Shown: positions 48,534 to 61,934, numbered from the stretch's first letter. The stretch is 64,000 nt of DNA from Isoetes taiwanensis (GCA_021234155.1 JAJEKV010000033.1:2647454-2711453); one strand, 5' to 3'. Numbers and translations are program-made. The notes: generated by a model from the sequence alone, not told the origin.

Positions 48534-51500
48534 CAGGATCGGAGTATAGAACATCAACATGTTGACGGAATAAAAAATAAGCAGCATGTCTGAGGTTCTT
48601 AAGTCTTTAGATTTAGTTGTATTTGTGGAGACTTGGGAACATGAGCAATACGCTTTGCCCGATGTACCTGGTTTCTGTGAAGTAATCTCTGTGTGGAATG
48701 AGATAGGGACGAGCTATAGGGGTAATGGAGGAATTGCATGTTTTGTGAGGGAACAATTTGTCCACTTGGTAAGAGGCGTAAGGGCCAGTGATACTAAGCA
48801 ATATCTTTGGGTAGAAATATTGGGACAAAGAAAAGTGTATTTGGCAGGATGCTATTATGCCCCATTGCAAAAGAAGGCTTATGATACAGGTGTCATTGAT
48901 AGAGCAGACCCTCTTTTTCAGTTAGAGCAAGATATTGTTAAATTCACAGAACGAGGTGATGTGATATTAGTAGGTGATTTTAATGGAAGGACGGCCAATA
49001 GGCAAGCATCAGTATTGAATAATGATGGGGATCCCCTGTGGATGGAGGAGATGGATGTGGAAGAGCTGAAGTTAGCAGGTTGGGCCAGAGAATCAGATGA
49101 TAAGGCATGCACTACTCACATGGGTAAACTATTATTGGAAATGTGTAGCGGATTAGAATTGAGAATTCTTAATGGATTGCATAGATTTCCAAGATCAGGA
49201 AAGTGTACCTGTAGGGGAAAAAGTGTCGTAGATTATGTCATTGGAGGGGAAAGGGTTTCACAGAGAGTTGCACACTTAACGTTTGGGAGCAGCAGCCGGA
49301 ATCGGATCATGTCCCGGTATCATTCCACCTGGAGGTAGGCAGTGTATCCAGTCCAGATAAAGGAAGCATGCAGAAGCACTACATGAAGGTAGATAAGAAA
49401 AAAGAAGATATGTATAAAAAGATATGTGAAATAGGGATGTTAAAGTGGGAAAATATAGCACAGGCGGCAGAATTAGATAAGGAAATTACACAGCTTATCC
49501 TTAGAGCAGCGGAAAAAAGTTTTACACATAAACGAAAAGAAAAGGGGATGCCTTGTAATAGCTGGTATGATAGTGCATGTAAGAATAAGCGCAAGGAATA
49601 CTCGATGGCAGTAGCAGGGGACAAACAGCAGAAAAAAGAAAGAATATGTTGCTCTCATCAGAAATAAAAAGAGACAATTTCTCAGAGAGAGTCAAGTAAA
49701 GCATGTACATGATTTGATTCGGGAACCAAAAAACTTTTGGAATAGACTGAAAAGGAGAGGGACAGATACTTCAAACTTTGATGCCAAGGATTTGCTCCAA
49801 CATGTTAGGGAATTATATCAACTGGAAGGGTTTGACTCACAGGTAGTGATAGAACAAGCAAAGATTGAACCTTTCATCACAATTGAGGATGTTTCAAAAG
49901 GGGTTGCAAAGCTCGCTAATGGCAAGGCAGTGGATGCATATGGTATTGTAGCAGAAATGTTGAAGTGGGCTGGAGACCAGATGATAGAACATATCACGAG
50001 ACTATTTAACATGGTTTTGTGTGAGGGCTTTCCTGTAACTTGGCAGGTCAATAGGGTGGTGCCAGTTTTTAAAAGTGGTGATAAATATGAAATTGGCAAT
50101 TACAGGACAATCCTGATATCCAGCGTATTCTCTAAGCTTTTTGCATCTGTGCTAGAGACAAAGATTGTTAAATGGGTGGAAGAGAATGATTTGAGAGCTA
50201 AAGAGCAAGCGGATTTCCGGCAAAAGCACTCTACTGTTGATCACCTGGTGATTCTCAGGGTTGCGATGGAGGCGGTGAAGGGTAAGAAAAAACCTATATA
50301 TCTTGCATTCATTGATTTCAGTAAAGCTTTTGATATGGTTCCTAGAGAACGTTTGTTTGAAAGAATGGAAAAGCTAAATATTCCAGTGGAATATAGAGAT
50401 GCAACCAGGCTGATTTATGAAAAAGTGTTAGTGGAGCTGTCTTTTCCTTTTAAGGATGAATGTAATGATAGGGTGGTGAGCAATGTAGGTGTCAAACAGG
50501 GCTGTCCTTTGTCTCCCACTCTTTTTGGGCTGTTTATCGATGGGCTAGAAGAATGGATTATGCAGCAGGACGGCCCAGGAACACTTATGGCAGGATATGT
50601 GTTGGCTCTGCTACTTTATGCGGATGATGTAGTGTTGATGTCAAGGGAAAATACAGGGATCCAGAGACATCTTGATGCACTGGCTAATTTCTCCGATTCA
50701 ATGGGGATGAAAGTGAATTTAGCCAAGTCTAAGACTATGGTGGTGGGTTCAAAGAAGAATTGTGATCTCTATTATAAGGGTGAAAAGCTGGAATCCACGG
50801 ATACATATAAATATTTGGGTCTAGTGCTTGATAAGAACTTCAGGTGGAACAGATGCATAGAGCAGAGAGTCAATGGAGGTCTTAAGTCCCTTTATGCTAT
50901 GCAGAGGAGCTGTGGTAAGGCACATGTTTTGAATATGCACATGAAGAAGATGTTATATAAAGTCTTGATTCAATCAGTAGTTCTCTACGGATGTGAAGTG
51001 TGGGGGCCCGGGCTGCCAGCATGTTTGTGGAGAAGAGTGGAGAAGGTTCAGAAGAGATTTTTGTGTACAGAACTTGGGGTAAAAACCCAAACTCCGTATG
51101 AGATGATGATGGCAGAGTGTGGCATGATTCCTTTGGAAGGGGAAGCTCTTATTCAGACATTGATCTATGTAAATAAGGTGAATGGTTTAGAAGATACTAG
51201 ACTGCCCTATCTAGCTATGAGTGAAAGTGAAGGAAAGGGATGGTACAGAATATTAAAGAATGGTTCTTTGAAATGGAATCTAAAACTTGAGGACTGCCCA
51301 TCCACGGAAATAAGGGGATGGGTGATTACGGGCATACGTGCAGAATTGTGGAAAAATCCTAAAGTCAAGATGGAAGCATACCGGAATAACATGAACCCCC
51401 TGTTATGCGAAGCAGATTATCTGAGAAGTGATGTATCCGATCGAACGCATAAAGGAGATCCGCGATACGCTTGAGTTCTCATCATTTGAGCATAGAGGAA

Positions 51501-51848
51501 GGTCGATGGAAGAAGATACCAAGGGATAGACGCCTATGCAGGGTGTGTGGCCAAGATGAGGTCGAGGATGAGGTGCATACCATTTTGTTGTGTCCAGCGT
51601 ATGAAGTCTTGAGGCAAAGATATGGGATACAAGGCACATTAGCAGACGTGTTTGGCTTGCCCCCTTCCATTCTGGGTGGTTTTATCATAGATGTTTTAAA
51701 AATTAGGAGAACTTATATTGATAGTATAGATGCACTTTTACAAGATGATGAAGATGAGATAGAATTGAGAGAGATAGCCGATGATGCTTCCAACTGTGGA
51801 AGCTCATTTGATGAATGGTTTGATGTAGAAGATAATTTGAATGTCTGA
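48534..51848 (+). pseudogene. LINE E ORF2: endonuclease, reverse transcriptase, CCHC finger
   Basis: Full ORF2 in at least four frame segments. Endonuclease: NINMLTE (a TAG at about 48,546 replaces the usual W), LVVFVETWEHEQ, GGIACFVREQ, LVGDFNGRTA and VVDYVIGGE; after a shift near 49,285 the SDHVPVSFHLE motif follows. RT (49,714-51,474): VNRVVPVFKSGD, QADFRQKHSTVDH (D in place of the usual G), FIDFSKAFDMV, KQGCPLSPTLFGLFID and LLYADDVVLMS. After a further shift near 51,470 the finger CRVCGQDEVEDEVHTILLC and a long acidic tail (QDDEDEIELREIADDAS) end at 51,848. Confidence 0.92.
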
Positions 51849-51872
51849 TAGACCTGATGGTCTCAGTAGGCG
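51843..51872 (+). other. LINE 3' terminal hairpin (copy E)
   Basis: Inner stem AGACC/GGTCT with loop TGAT is perfect. The outer stem is decayed on its right arm (GTAGGCG). It overlaps the ORF2 stop. Confidence 0.75.
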
Positions 51873-51898
51873 TAATAATAAAATATTTCATTTTCATT

Positions 51899-53580
<1,682 letters not shown>

Positions 53581-54424
53581 AATAAAAAATTCCAACCCGG
53601 AATATTACCCACTATTTTGGAAAATTTGTTGGTAGGGCGTTAGGAGGATTATAATCTTGCTGCTATCTATCTATCTATCCTCACATGTATTTCTAAGTTA
53701 GTGCCATACAAAGCGAGCGTACCTGCCTTGTTGGAGTAATCAGAAATGGATGTGCCCAATTCTGGCCAGAGAATAACCTTCTCACTATCCCAGTTGTTTA
53801 AGAACACAGAGGGCGTAATGTATAAGTACTCGTTTGAATGGGTTTCATCGGATACATTGTCTCGCTACCTCGAAAGATCCCTGAAGAGGGTATGGTATGG
53901 CCGGACCTTGGTCAATGTCTCGAGCCCCTCCATTTTAGAAGCATAACCATAATACTGAAGCATGACAGAAGCACTTTAAAAATTCGTCCTAGAGGGGGTA
54001 CTTACGGAAATTTAATTGTATATTGCCCCTGGTCGAGACTCCATGGAACTTTGAATTGAAGCAGGAGGGAATTGAAACTGGATGGAGCAGGAGAACCTGC
54101 TCTTGCTGCTGGGAACGATGAAAAAAAACTCAAGTTTGCGAATTAAGGGCAGAATGCAAGGAGAGGACAAAAACATGGGCAGGCACCCAAGTGTCATACT
54201 AGGGATGGCCAAGCGTTCATGTTTTCTTTTGGGGTTGGGGGGGTTTGATATTAGCATTACCTGCTCCAGGACGAATCAAAGCAATCTGAAATAATTATAT
54301 ACAATCCGAATATCGACAAATTCCATGGCAAAGCAGGTAAATCTTGTGTCGTTCGTCAGTATATGCAAAGTATGAAGGTTTCAGACTCAGTTGTCCGTAA
54401 TGAAAGGATTCAGAGTATTTCGGT
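53581..54424. other. Intergenic stretch upstream of the PPR gene
   Basis: No coding region recognised. It contains a short CTAT repeat (53,663-53,678) and a run of eight G's near 54,235-54,242. An in-frame TGA at 54,401 bounds the PPR reading frame. No clear TATA box or transit-peptide exon was found. Confidence 0.6.
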
Positions 54425-57400
54425 ATGTCAAAATTTAATCTCAAATCTAAGGGACACGTCGTTACATTAAACTCATCGAATGGACAAGCAAAGGATTGTT
54501 GGATTGATCAGTGTTCCATAACAAATATTATCGGCCTCTTACAGGAATGTAAGAAGCAAGGAAAACTAGACTATGCCAAGCATACAAATTTTAAAATTCA
54601 CAATAATGGCCTGCACTTTAATAAGGGCATTAATAACTATGCTGTGACTACCTATATGACATGTGGGAGTATCTGTGATGCTCAACATGCTTTCAACCTG
54701 TTACTTCTTAGGGATGAGTATTCTTGGACCTCACTTATATCAGGATATCTTAAATGTGGTCAAACACAACATGCTCTTAACTTATACCCAAGAATGCAGG
54801 ACGATAGCGTACATCCTGATTGCCACACTCTTGCAGTTCTGCTCAAAGCTTGCGCCCAGTTGAAAGATATAGCAAGGGGTCAGCAAATACATATCCAGGT
54901 AAAGGAAAAGGCTTTGGAGAAGGACCTTTTTGTTGGCACTGCTTTGGTTAACATGTATGCCAAGTGTGGATTACTTTACGAGGCTCAGGAGGTCTTTGAC
55001 AAGCTGCCAACTCGCAATGTTGTGTCTTGGACTGCATTAATAGATGGATATTCTGAACATGGATCTGGACACGAAGCACTAGCGTGCTTTAAGCAAATGC
55101 AACTGGAGGGTGTGGCTCCCAATGCCATCACCTTTGTTAGCAGTTTGAAAGCATCTGCCAAAATAGGAGCCATCGACGAGCTTCAGGAAATTCACACAGT
55201 GGCCAGGAAGAAAGGATTTGAAAGAGATCGATTTGTTGGAAGCACTTTAGTCAGTATATACGCTAGATGTGGTTTGCTCACCGAAGCGAGGCAGGTCTTT
55301 GACATATTGCCAGTTCAAACTGTGGTATCTTGGACAGCGCTAATTAATGGATATGATGAATGTGGATCTGGGGAGGACGCATTGAAATGCTTTGAGCAGA
55401 TGCAACAGGAGGGAATGCTCCCTAATGTTGTCACATTTGTTTGTAGCTTGAAGGCATGCAGCAGCTTGGGCTTTGTAGCAAAGGGCCGAGAAATTCACAC
55501 TGAAATTGCAAAAAGAGGACTTAACAAGGACCTTGTTATTGGGAATGCTCTGGTGGATATGTATGCCAAATGTGGCTCATTTCTAGAGGCTCAAGAAGTC
55601 TTTGATAAAATGCCAGTTCGAGATGTGGTATCATGGAATGCATTAATTGCCCGGTATAATGAAAATGGATTTGAGTTAAAAGCACTTAAATGTCTTGAAG
55701 AGATGAACCTCAATGATGTCTCACCAGATGCTGTCACACTTGTTTCTATTTTGAAAGCTTGTGGCAGCATAAAAGCTATAGGCAAAGGTCGACAAATACA
55801 TGCTCAGATCGAACAGAGAAGATTTGAAAGGGACCCATTTGTTGACAGTACTTTGGTTGACATGTATATAAGATGTGGCTCTATTTTAGAGGCGAGAGAA
55901 GTCTTTGACAATCTGTCAGTGCAAAATCTTGTATCTTGGACTACTATGATTCGAGGATATGTTGAAAACGGACTGGAAGATGAGGCACTGGAATGCTTTG
56001 AACAAATGCAACTTGAGAACATTATTCCAAATACAGTGACATTTGCATTCAGCTTGAAAGCTTGTGCTAACATGGAAGCTGTAGAGAGAGGACGAAAAAT
56101 ACATGCTCAAATCATACAAATGGGATATGAAAAGGATAATTCTGTCGGTAATTCTATATTGGACATGTATGCAAAGTGTGGCTCACTTGTTGAAGCAAAG
56201 GAGGTCTTTGACAAATTGCCAGCTCGAGATGTTGTATCATGGAATGTTCTAGTTGCTGGGTTAGCTGAAAATGGATTTGGAAATGAAGCGCTGGAATGTT
56301 TCAAACAAATGCAAGAGGAGGGTGTGGTCCCAAATTTTCTCACATTTGTTTGCACCTTGAAAATTTGTGGCAGCTTAGGAGTTATTGACAGAGGCCGTGA
56401 AATACACAAGGAGATTGCACGAAATGGATTTGAAGTAGAACCATATATTGGATGTGCCTTGATTGATATGTATGCCAGATGTGACTTACTTGTAGATGCG
56501 CAGAAGGCTTTTGACAGTCTGCCAGTCCGCAGTCTTGTAGCTTGGACAGCCATTATCAATGGCTATGCTGAGCGTGGATCTGAACAAGCTCTGAAATGCT
56601 TTGAACAGATGCAACGGGAAGGTATAACTCCAAATGTCGTCACATTTATTTGTAGCTTAAAAGCTTGTGGGAGCATTGGAGCCGTAGTGAAGGGCAGAGA
56701 AATACATGCGCAGATCATACAATTGGATACCAAGCAAGATCACTTTGCTAACAATGCCTTAATTGATATGTACGTGAAATGTACCTCGGTTGCAGAAGCA
56801 CAAGATGTCTTTGACAAAATGCCTCATAGAGATATAGTGTCATGGAATACTTTAATGTCAGGACAGACTGACCATGGGCTTGGGTTGGAAGTGCTGCTCT
56901 GTCTTAAATTTCTCCAACTTGAAGGCCTGTCCCCAAATGTCATCACATACAGTTGTGCCTTACAAGCTTGTGGTATGATGGTTGCAATAGATGCGGGTAG
57001 AGAAATACACCATAACATTCTACAAGGAGGACTGGGAGGCGATATTCTGGTTGGCAATTCTTTAGTGGACATGTATCTGAAATGTGGTCTATTTAAAGAT
57101 GCACGGGATGTCTTTGATAATATGCCAATACGAGATGTCGTATCATGGAATATACTGATTGCGGGCTATGTTGACAATGGGTTTAGTGAACAAGCATTGT
57201 TAAGTTCTGAACAAATGCAACTGAAGAACATAATTCCAAATGATTTGACTTTTCTTTCAATATTGAAAGCTTGTAGCACCCTAGAAGACATTAGAAAGGG
57301 CCGAGAGGTTCACACTAGGATCATAACTAATGGAACTGGAATTGATACCCTTTTAGGCAACTCTTTGATGAACATGTATGCAAAATGTGGCTCGGTTGTG

Positions 57401-58879
57401 GATGCACAGGAGGTCTTTGACAGGCTACCTGTACGAGATATTGTAGCATGGAACGCCTTAATTGGAGGATATGTTGAAAACGGACTTTGTCTTGAAGCGT
57501 TGGATTGGTTTGAAAAGTTGCAGTCAGAGAAGATATCTCCAAGTTTTGCCACATTTGTTTGCATCTTGAAAGCTTGTGGTAGTAGTGGATCCATAGAACG
57601 GGGACGTGAAATACATGCTACTCTTCTGCAAAATGAACTCGAGATGAGCCTCCTTATTGGCAATTCTTTGGTTGACATGTATGTGAAATGTGTCGCATTT
57701 TTGGAGGCATGGGCAGTCTTTGACAAACTTCCAGTCCGAGATCATGTCTCTTGGACAACTTTAATTGCAGGGTCCACGGAATATGGATCTGATGTGGAAG
57801 CATTAAAGTTCTTTGAACAAATGCAACTAGAGGATATCCATCCAGATGGTGTCACACTTGTGTGCTGCCTGAAAGCATGTGGAAACTGTGGAGCCATAGA
57901 CAGAGGTCACCAAATATACATTAAAATGATGCAAATGGGCCTGGAAAAGGACTTGGTTGTCAGGAATACTTTGTTAAGAATGTATACCAAATGGGGTTTA
58001 CTTATAGAAGCACAAGATGCCTTTGACAAGCTCTCAATTCAGGATGTAGTCTCATGGAACACACTTATTGCGGGATATGCTGAAAATGGATTTGAGAGGC
58101 AGGCGTTAGAATTATTCAAAAAGATGCAGCTGAGTGTTATGACTCCAAATGCTGCCACATATATTTGCTGCTTAAGAGCCTGTGGTGAGATAGCAGCTGT
58201 TGACATGGGTAGAGAGATACACATTGAGGTTGCTCAAAAGGGACTTGACAGGGACCTTTTTGTCGGCAGTACACTGGTAGACATGTACATCAAATGTGGT
58301 TCACTTGCAGATGCACAAAAAGTCTTTGATAAGCTGCCATCTCGTAATGTGGTGTCTTGGACAGCAATGATAAGAGGATATGGAATGAATCAGGATGGCA
58401 ACATGGCTGTGCACTGCTTTGAGAAAATGCAGGAGCAGGGTATACAACCAGATGATATTACTTTTGTATGTCTTCTCTCTGCATGCAGCCGTGCCAGTCT
58501 AGTGGCCAAGGGTCAAAAATATTTTCAAATGATGAAAGTAGAATATGGTATTCAACCAACAGCAGACCATCATAATTGCATGCTCGATCTTTTTGCTCGC
58601 GCTGGACACTTGTATGAGGCAATGGACTTGCTTCAGTCCATGTCAATAATCTTATCAGAAGAAATGGTGACAGCTTTGCTCAGTGCCTGCAGAAGTTATG
58701 GGGAAGCTGATTTAGGCTTAAAATGCTTTCAACATCTGGTGCAAATGAATCCACAGGATGCTGCTTCATATGTGCTTATGGCAAACATTTACAGAGATGC
58801 TGCTAGCATTAGAGCAATAGAGGGAATAGGCAGGGGGGAAGAGTCCTCCATTTGTTTCATAGAAAACGCAGTGGCATAA
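54425..58879 (+). CDS. PLS-class pentatricopeptide repeat protein, E-type without DYW
   Basis: 1,484 codons without an intron; the ATG is the first after the in-frame TGA at 54,401. From residue 98 there are 13 P-L-S triplets of 101 residues (P 35, L 35, S 31; one P is a residue short), with P starts at 98, 199 and so on to 1,309. P motifs read VVSWTALIDGYSEHG-like, L motifs LKACGSIGAVVKGREIHAQI-like, S motifs VGNALVDMYAKCGSLLEAQ-like. An L2/S2-type pair follows (about 1,344-1,412), then an E1 motif (ALLSACRSYGEADLGLKCFQ) and a shortened E2 (YVLMANIYRDA), ending SSICFIENAVA. Such proteins bind organellar RNA one base per motif and usually specify C-to-U editing. The deaminase (DYW) domain is absent, so catalysis would need a partner. 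No obvious transit peptide can be asserted from the first 97 residues. Confidence 0.92.
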   Translation: MSKFNLKSKGHVVTLNSSNGQAKDCWIDQCSITNIIGLLQECKKQGKLDYAKHTNFKIHNNGLHFNKGINNYAVTTYMTCGSICDAQHAFNLLLLRDEYSWTSLISGYLKCGQTQHALNLYPRMQDDSVHPDCHTLAVLLKACAQLKDIARGQQIHIQVKEKALEKDLFVGTALVNMYAKCGLLYEAQEVFDKLPTRNVVSWTALIDGYSEHGSGHEALACFKQMQLEGVAPNAITFVSSLKASAKIGAIDELQEIHTVARKKGFERDRFVGSTLVSIYARCGLLTEARQVFDILPVQTVVSWTALINGYDECGSGEDALKCFEQMQQEGMLPNVVTFVCSLKACSSLGFVAKGREIHTEIAKRGLNKDLVIGNALVDMYAKCGSFLEAQEVFDKMPVRDVVSWNALIARYNENGFELKALKCLEEMNLNDVSPDAVTLVSILKACGSIKAIGKGRQIHAQIEQRRFERDPFVDSTLVDMYIRCGSILEAREVFDNLSVQNLVSWTTMIRGYVENGLEDEALECFEQMQLENIIPNTVTFAFSLKACANMEAVERGRKIHAQIIQMGYEKDNSVGNSILDMYAKCGSLVEAKEVFDKLPARDVVSWNVLVAGLAENGFGNEALECFKQMQEEGVVPNFLTFVCTLKICGSLGVIDRGREIHKEIARNGFEVEPYIGCALIDMYARCDLLVDAQKAFDSLPVRSLVAWTAIINGYAERGSEQALKCFEQMQREGITPNVVTFICSLKACGSIGAVVKGREIHAQIIQLDTKQDHFANNALIDMYVKCTSVAEAQDVFDKMPHRDIVSWNTLMSGQTDHGLGLEVLLCLKFLQLEGLSPNVITYSCALQACGMMVAIDAGREIHHNILQGGLGGDILVGNSLVDMYLKCGLFKDARDVFDNMPIRDVVSWNILIAGYVDNGFSEQALLSSEQMQLKNIIPNDLTFLSILKACSTLEDIRKGREVHTRIITNGTGIDTLLGNSLMNMYAKCGSVVDAQEVFDRLPVRDIVAWNALIGGYVENGLCLEALDWFEKLQSEKISPSFATFVCILKACGSSGSIERGREIHATLLQNELEMSLLIGNSLVDMYVKCVAFLEAWAVFDKLPVRDHVSWTTLIAGSTEYGSDVEALKFFEQMQLEDIHPDGVTLVCCLKACGNCGAIDRGHQIYIKMMQMGLEKDLVVRNTLLRMYTKWGLLIEAQDAFDKLSIQDVVSWNTLIAGYAENGFERQALELFKKMQLSVMTPNAATYICCLRACGEIAAVDMGREIHIEVAQKGLDRDLFVGSTLVDMYIKCGSLADAQKVFDKLPSRNVVSWTAMIRGYGMNQDGNMAVHCFEKMQEQGIQPDDITFVCLLSACSRASLVAKGQKYFQMMKVEYGIQPTADHHNCMLDLFARAGHLYEAMDLLQSMSIILSEEMVTALLSACRSYGEADLGLKCFQHLVQMNPQDAASYVLMANIYRDAASIRAIEGIGRGEESSICFIENAVA

Positions 58880-59490
58880 CCCATAGTGATGATTTGTTCT
58901 GGAAATTGAATTCACGACTCCCAAAACATACAGCTGTTGGGATTTTTATTAAAAGTACTGAAACTGTGCAGTTAAAGTAAGATTATGTTCAAGGTTGGAA
59001 GGCACCCGCTGCCCAGTGTATATTATCCAAGTGTCTCAACAAAGGCAATGTGCAGCTTATTTGTGATTACAAGGTTGCAATATGGTATGAAGGGCCAATC
59101 CAATTTACCATGTCCATTGTACAAATAGATTCCTTATTAAGTCGCATTGACTTTTGCACCAGGTTACAGCCATTGGTACACCAGATGCAATTTACAGCCA
59201 GGGAACTGCATCAGGCTAATACTGACAACAGGTTAAAACTGGCAAGGTGACATCTTTCCACAGTCATATTTCATATGCATTAGCTTGATCATGGATATTT
59301 GCTTTCTCATTTTCTTTAATTTTTTATTCGTTTAGTAGAGGAGCAAATAAGAGCCGAACGGTGCTATTTTTGGAGGGGCAGCAAACAAATCAGACGCCCC
59401 AAGAAAAGATACTTGCACCACACACATGATTCAGGGGTGAATCTTCTTAATAACTAGAAACCAAGCTTGGGCTATAAGAGATTTGTGCAG
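58880..59490. other. Region downstream of the PPR gene, no gene recognised
   Basis: Probably holds the PPR 3' untranslated region at its start. A 66-codon open frame at 59,050-59,250 has no recognisable motif and is not called. Confidence 0.5.
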
Positions 59491-59600
59491 TTTCCCCTCC
59501 CTTTTTTATCCTTTTCTGGTTTTCTTTTTTTCTTTTCCTTTTTCCCTCTTTTTTTTCCCCCTCTTTTCTTCCTTTTTCTTCCTCGTTCCTTCCTATTATG
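59491..59600. repeat. Polypyrimidine tract
   Basis: About 110 bp almost purely C and T, with T runs up to eight. Irregular, so not a microsatellite like the TC tracts. Confidence 0.85.
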
Positions 59601-59797
59601 GCCGTGGTATCACCGAGGCATAATAGGGTTCAAAAGTAAGCGACTAGTCTGTGCCTTAACTTCTGGAGCATTCAAATCCACAAAAAGCCTTTGGAGCTGC
59701 AATACAAGATAATCTTTTAGTCATATTCCAGCAATAATCTTTTATTATCTGACAAGATAATCGTCTTGCCTATTCTAGCTATGGCAGCCATTATCTT

Positions 59798-60268
59798 CTA
59801 TTTCGTGTTTTTTTTTTGAACAACAAGCACGGCTACGGCGTCTGGAAAAATAGAGTTCATTGCAGGCATTCCAGCAATGTAAGCAGCAACAGTTGTACTG
59901 GATTGAATAGATGCATATTTTCCAAGGCGAATTGTTTTAAATGGCAGAAGGTATCCGACAAACGTTACATAGGTTCGCTGAGCTTTCTGAATCACATCGT
60001 AACTTTCTTCTTTGGATATTTGTTTTCCTTTATACATATGAAAGATTAAGCTTGCTTTCCTACCATGTATCTTTGCTCCGGGCTTGGTCGACATGGGATT
60101 GCCTTCTATCCCTGCAGTTGTCCGACTTGTTCCACTACAATATTTCCCTTGCAATTTCTTCCTTTTTGTAGCACAGGAGGGCAGATTGGGATCTGAAAGT
60201 GGATGGATTTGAGCCTCTAGGAGATCTGGCCAGTGATGCAACCAGTAGTTTAGTCTTTCTTGATTCAA
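59798..60268 (-). CDS. Uncertain open frame, 156 codons, no family recognised
   Basis: MNQERLNYWLHHWPDLLEAQ at the start, a basic middle (KRKKLQGKYCSG, KIHGRKASLIF), a moderately hydrophobic stretch (YVTFVGYLLPFKTIRLG) and VAAYIAGMPAMN near the end. No signal peptide or known domain was recognised. It lies in otherwise unrecognised DNA with no partner gene. The opposite strand also has an open frame over part of it. It may be a remnant exon or chance. Confidence 0.2.
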   Translation of the reverse strand: MNQERLNYWLHHWPDLLEAQIHPLSDPNLPSCATKRKKLQGKYCSGTSRTTAGIEGNPMSTKPGAKIHGRKASLIFHMYKGKQISKEESYDVIQKAQRTYVTFVGYLLPFKTIRLGKYASIQSSTTVAAYIAGMPAMNSIFPDAVAVLVVQKKNTK

Positions 60269-61207
60269 AACAGTAGTAACGACAAAGATCTTTCTTTCTT
60301 CCCAGTACTTGGACTGTAAGAAATAATGAAACAGAGGACCACAGTGTTGGAGGCCAAGTGAATATCAAGTATGTTTTGTAAGAAAACTAGAATACAGAAC
60401 CAGAAGCAATAATCTATTTGTGCTTTCTAAGTTATGAAGGATCTGAAATACATGGTTCGTCCATCATAAGGATGGTTACAAATATTGAGAATGGCATGAT
60501 AGGATGCTTAGGATGCATTGCAAAAATAATCTACTCACGATAGGAGCAATCATTTCTGTCATCAATAGAAATACGGAGCTAGGGAGAAACAATAAAATGG
60601 CATGGTCTTACACAGATAGCATCTAGACAGTGGAGTTGCTTGTCGCATGCAATTTGGTACTCTGTGACAGCAGCAACAAGAAGCTTTGGCAAAGTTTTGA
60701 ACACCTTACAAACGTTCTTCTGTTAGGCCAAAACTTGACCCTTAAAAATAAGACTTCTACATAATCTCCTCTTTAGATGGCTTTTCTGATTATTGCTCTG
60801 ATGATGAAAGGAAATTGAAATTTCATCAGAGTATAGGTAATAACCCTATATGTTCTATAGTGGAGCTTTTGGGGCCCAGATCTGAAGGCGGCCCTGTAGT
60901 TTGGATGTATACAACATTTCTGGAATAGTCTTGCAAGCAAAGACAAGCCCAAACCAGAATGATAGCCAAGTCTGAAAACCTATAGAACTTAATGGTTGGA
61001 CATCTGATGTCTATGTATTTGGTTTAGTATTTTCAGAATCATGTAAAAGATTTATGAGACTAGAGGGCAATAGCAATGGAAGTTAATCCTTCTAAGAGAT
61101 GGAATCACTGTGAGATGCCTTGTTCTTCTGGATCTTATGGCGTTTGTTCTACAAAGCTCTGCATCTAAGCTGGGATATAGGCAGCTTATTTATGTCATCC
61201 TATTATA

Positions 61208-61290
61208 AAGCACCTTCACCTTCGGTGCTTCTTTTAGTAGATATATTCTCGTGTTGTGTCAGTAAGTGCACTACTACTACGAGAATATAT
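61208..61290. other. Two adjacent small inverted repeats
   Basis: AAGCACC (61,208-61,214) with GGTGCTT (61,224-61,230), and ATATATTCTCGT (61,241-61,252) with ACGAGAATATAT (61,279-61,290), the latter perfect over 12 bp with a 26 nt loop. Confidence 0.6.
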
Positions 61291-61812
61291 GGTGGATGCA
61301 GCTTAATATATTGTGTTAAATAAGCATACCATTATCACGTCTTTTATTCTATTCTGTAGGATGGAGAAAGCTGTGAATACCAATAAATACTATTAGTCCC
61401 TATGGAGTAAATTCTCAATTCATGCCTTTCCATATGCAATTTGGCAGGCTACAAAACGAAAATATAAACTTCCCCTTTTTTCATGCTATATTAGATATTA
61501 CCTGCTGCAAAGTTTGCTTGTTTGGAATTACCTTTAATTTTCTGATACGAAGCTACACAAGATAAGCACCAGCGAGAGCGACTATATCCTGCAGCTATAA
61601 GAGAATCTCCATATCTGCAAAAGAGCAAACATCATACCTGAAAAGATATTTTCAACATTGATTCTATTAGCAGTTTTTAGTTACGTTTCTTTACCTTGAT
61701 GGAATAACTTGTTTCAAATATTTTGATTATAAACACCAATACCAAGCATCAATTTACATTAGTGGTATCCCTCTCCGTCCTGGGTTTACCTTTATCAATT
61801 GTTACCGGCTCG

Positions 61813-61934
61813 TATGTTTGGAAACTTATAAAAATGTATATGTGCTAGCACAATACCAATTCTTAGTTCCTTTAACTCATTATGTTTGAAAACTTATAAA
61901 AGCGTATATGTGCTAACACAAGACCAATTCTTAG
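61813..61934. repeat. Two-copy tandem duplication, 68 bp period
   Basis: The block TATGTTTG...CCAATTCTTAG (61,813-61,866) recurs at 61,881-61,934 with a few substitutions, separated by 14 bp. Confidence 0.8.
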
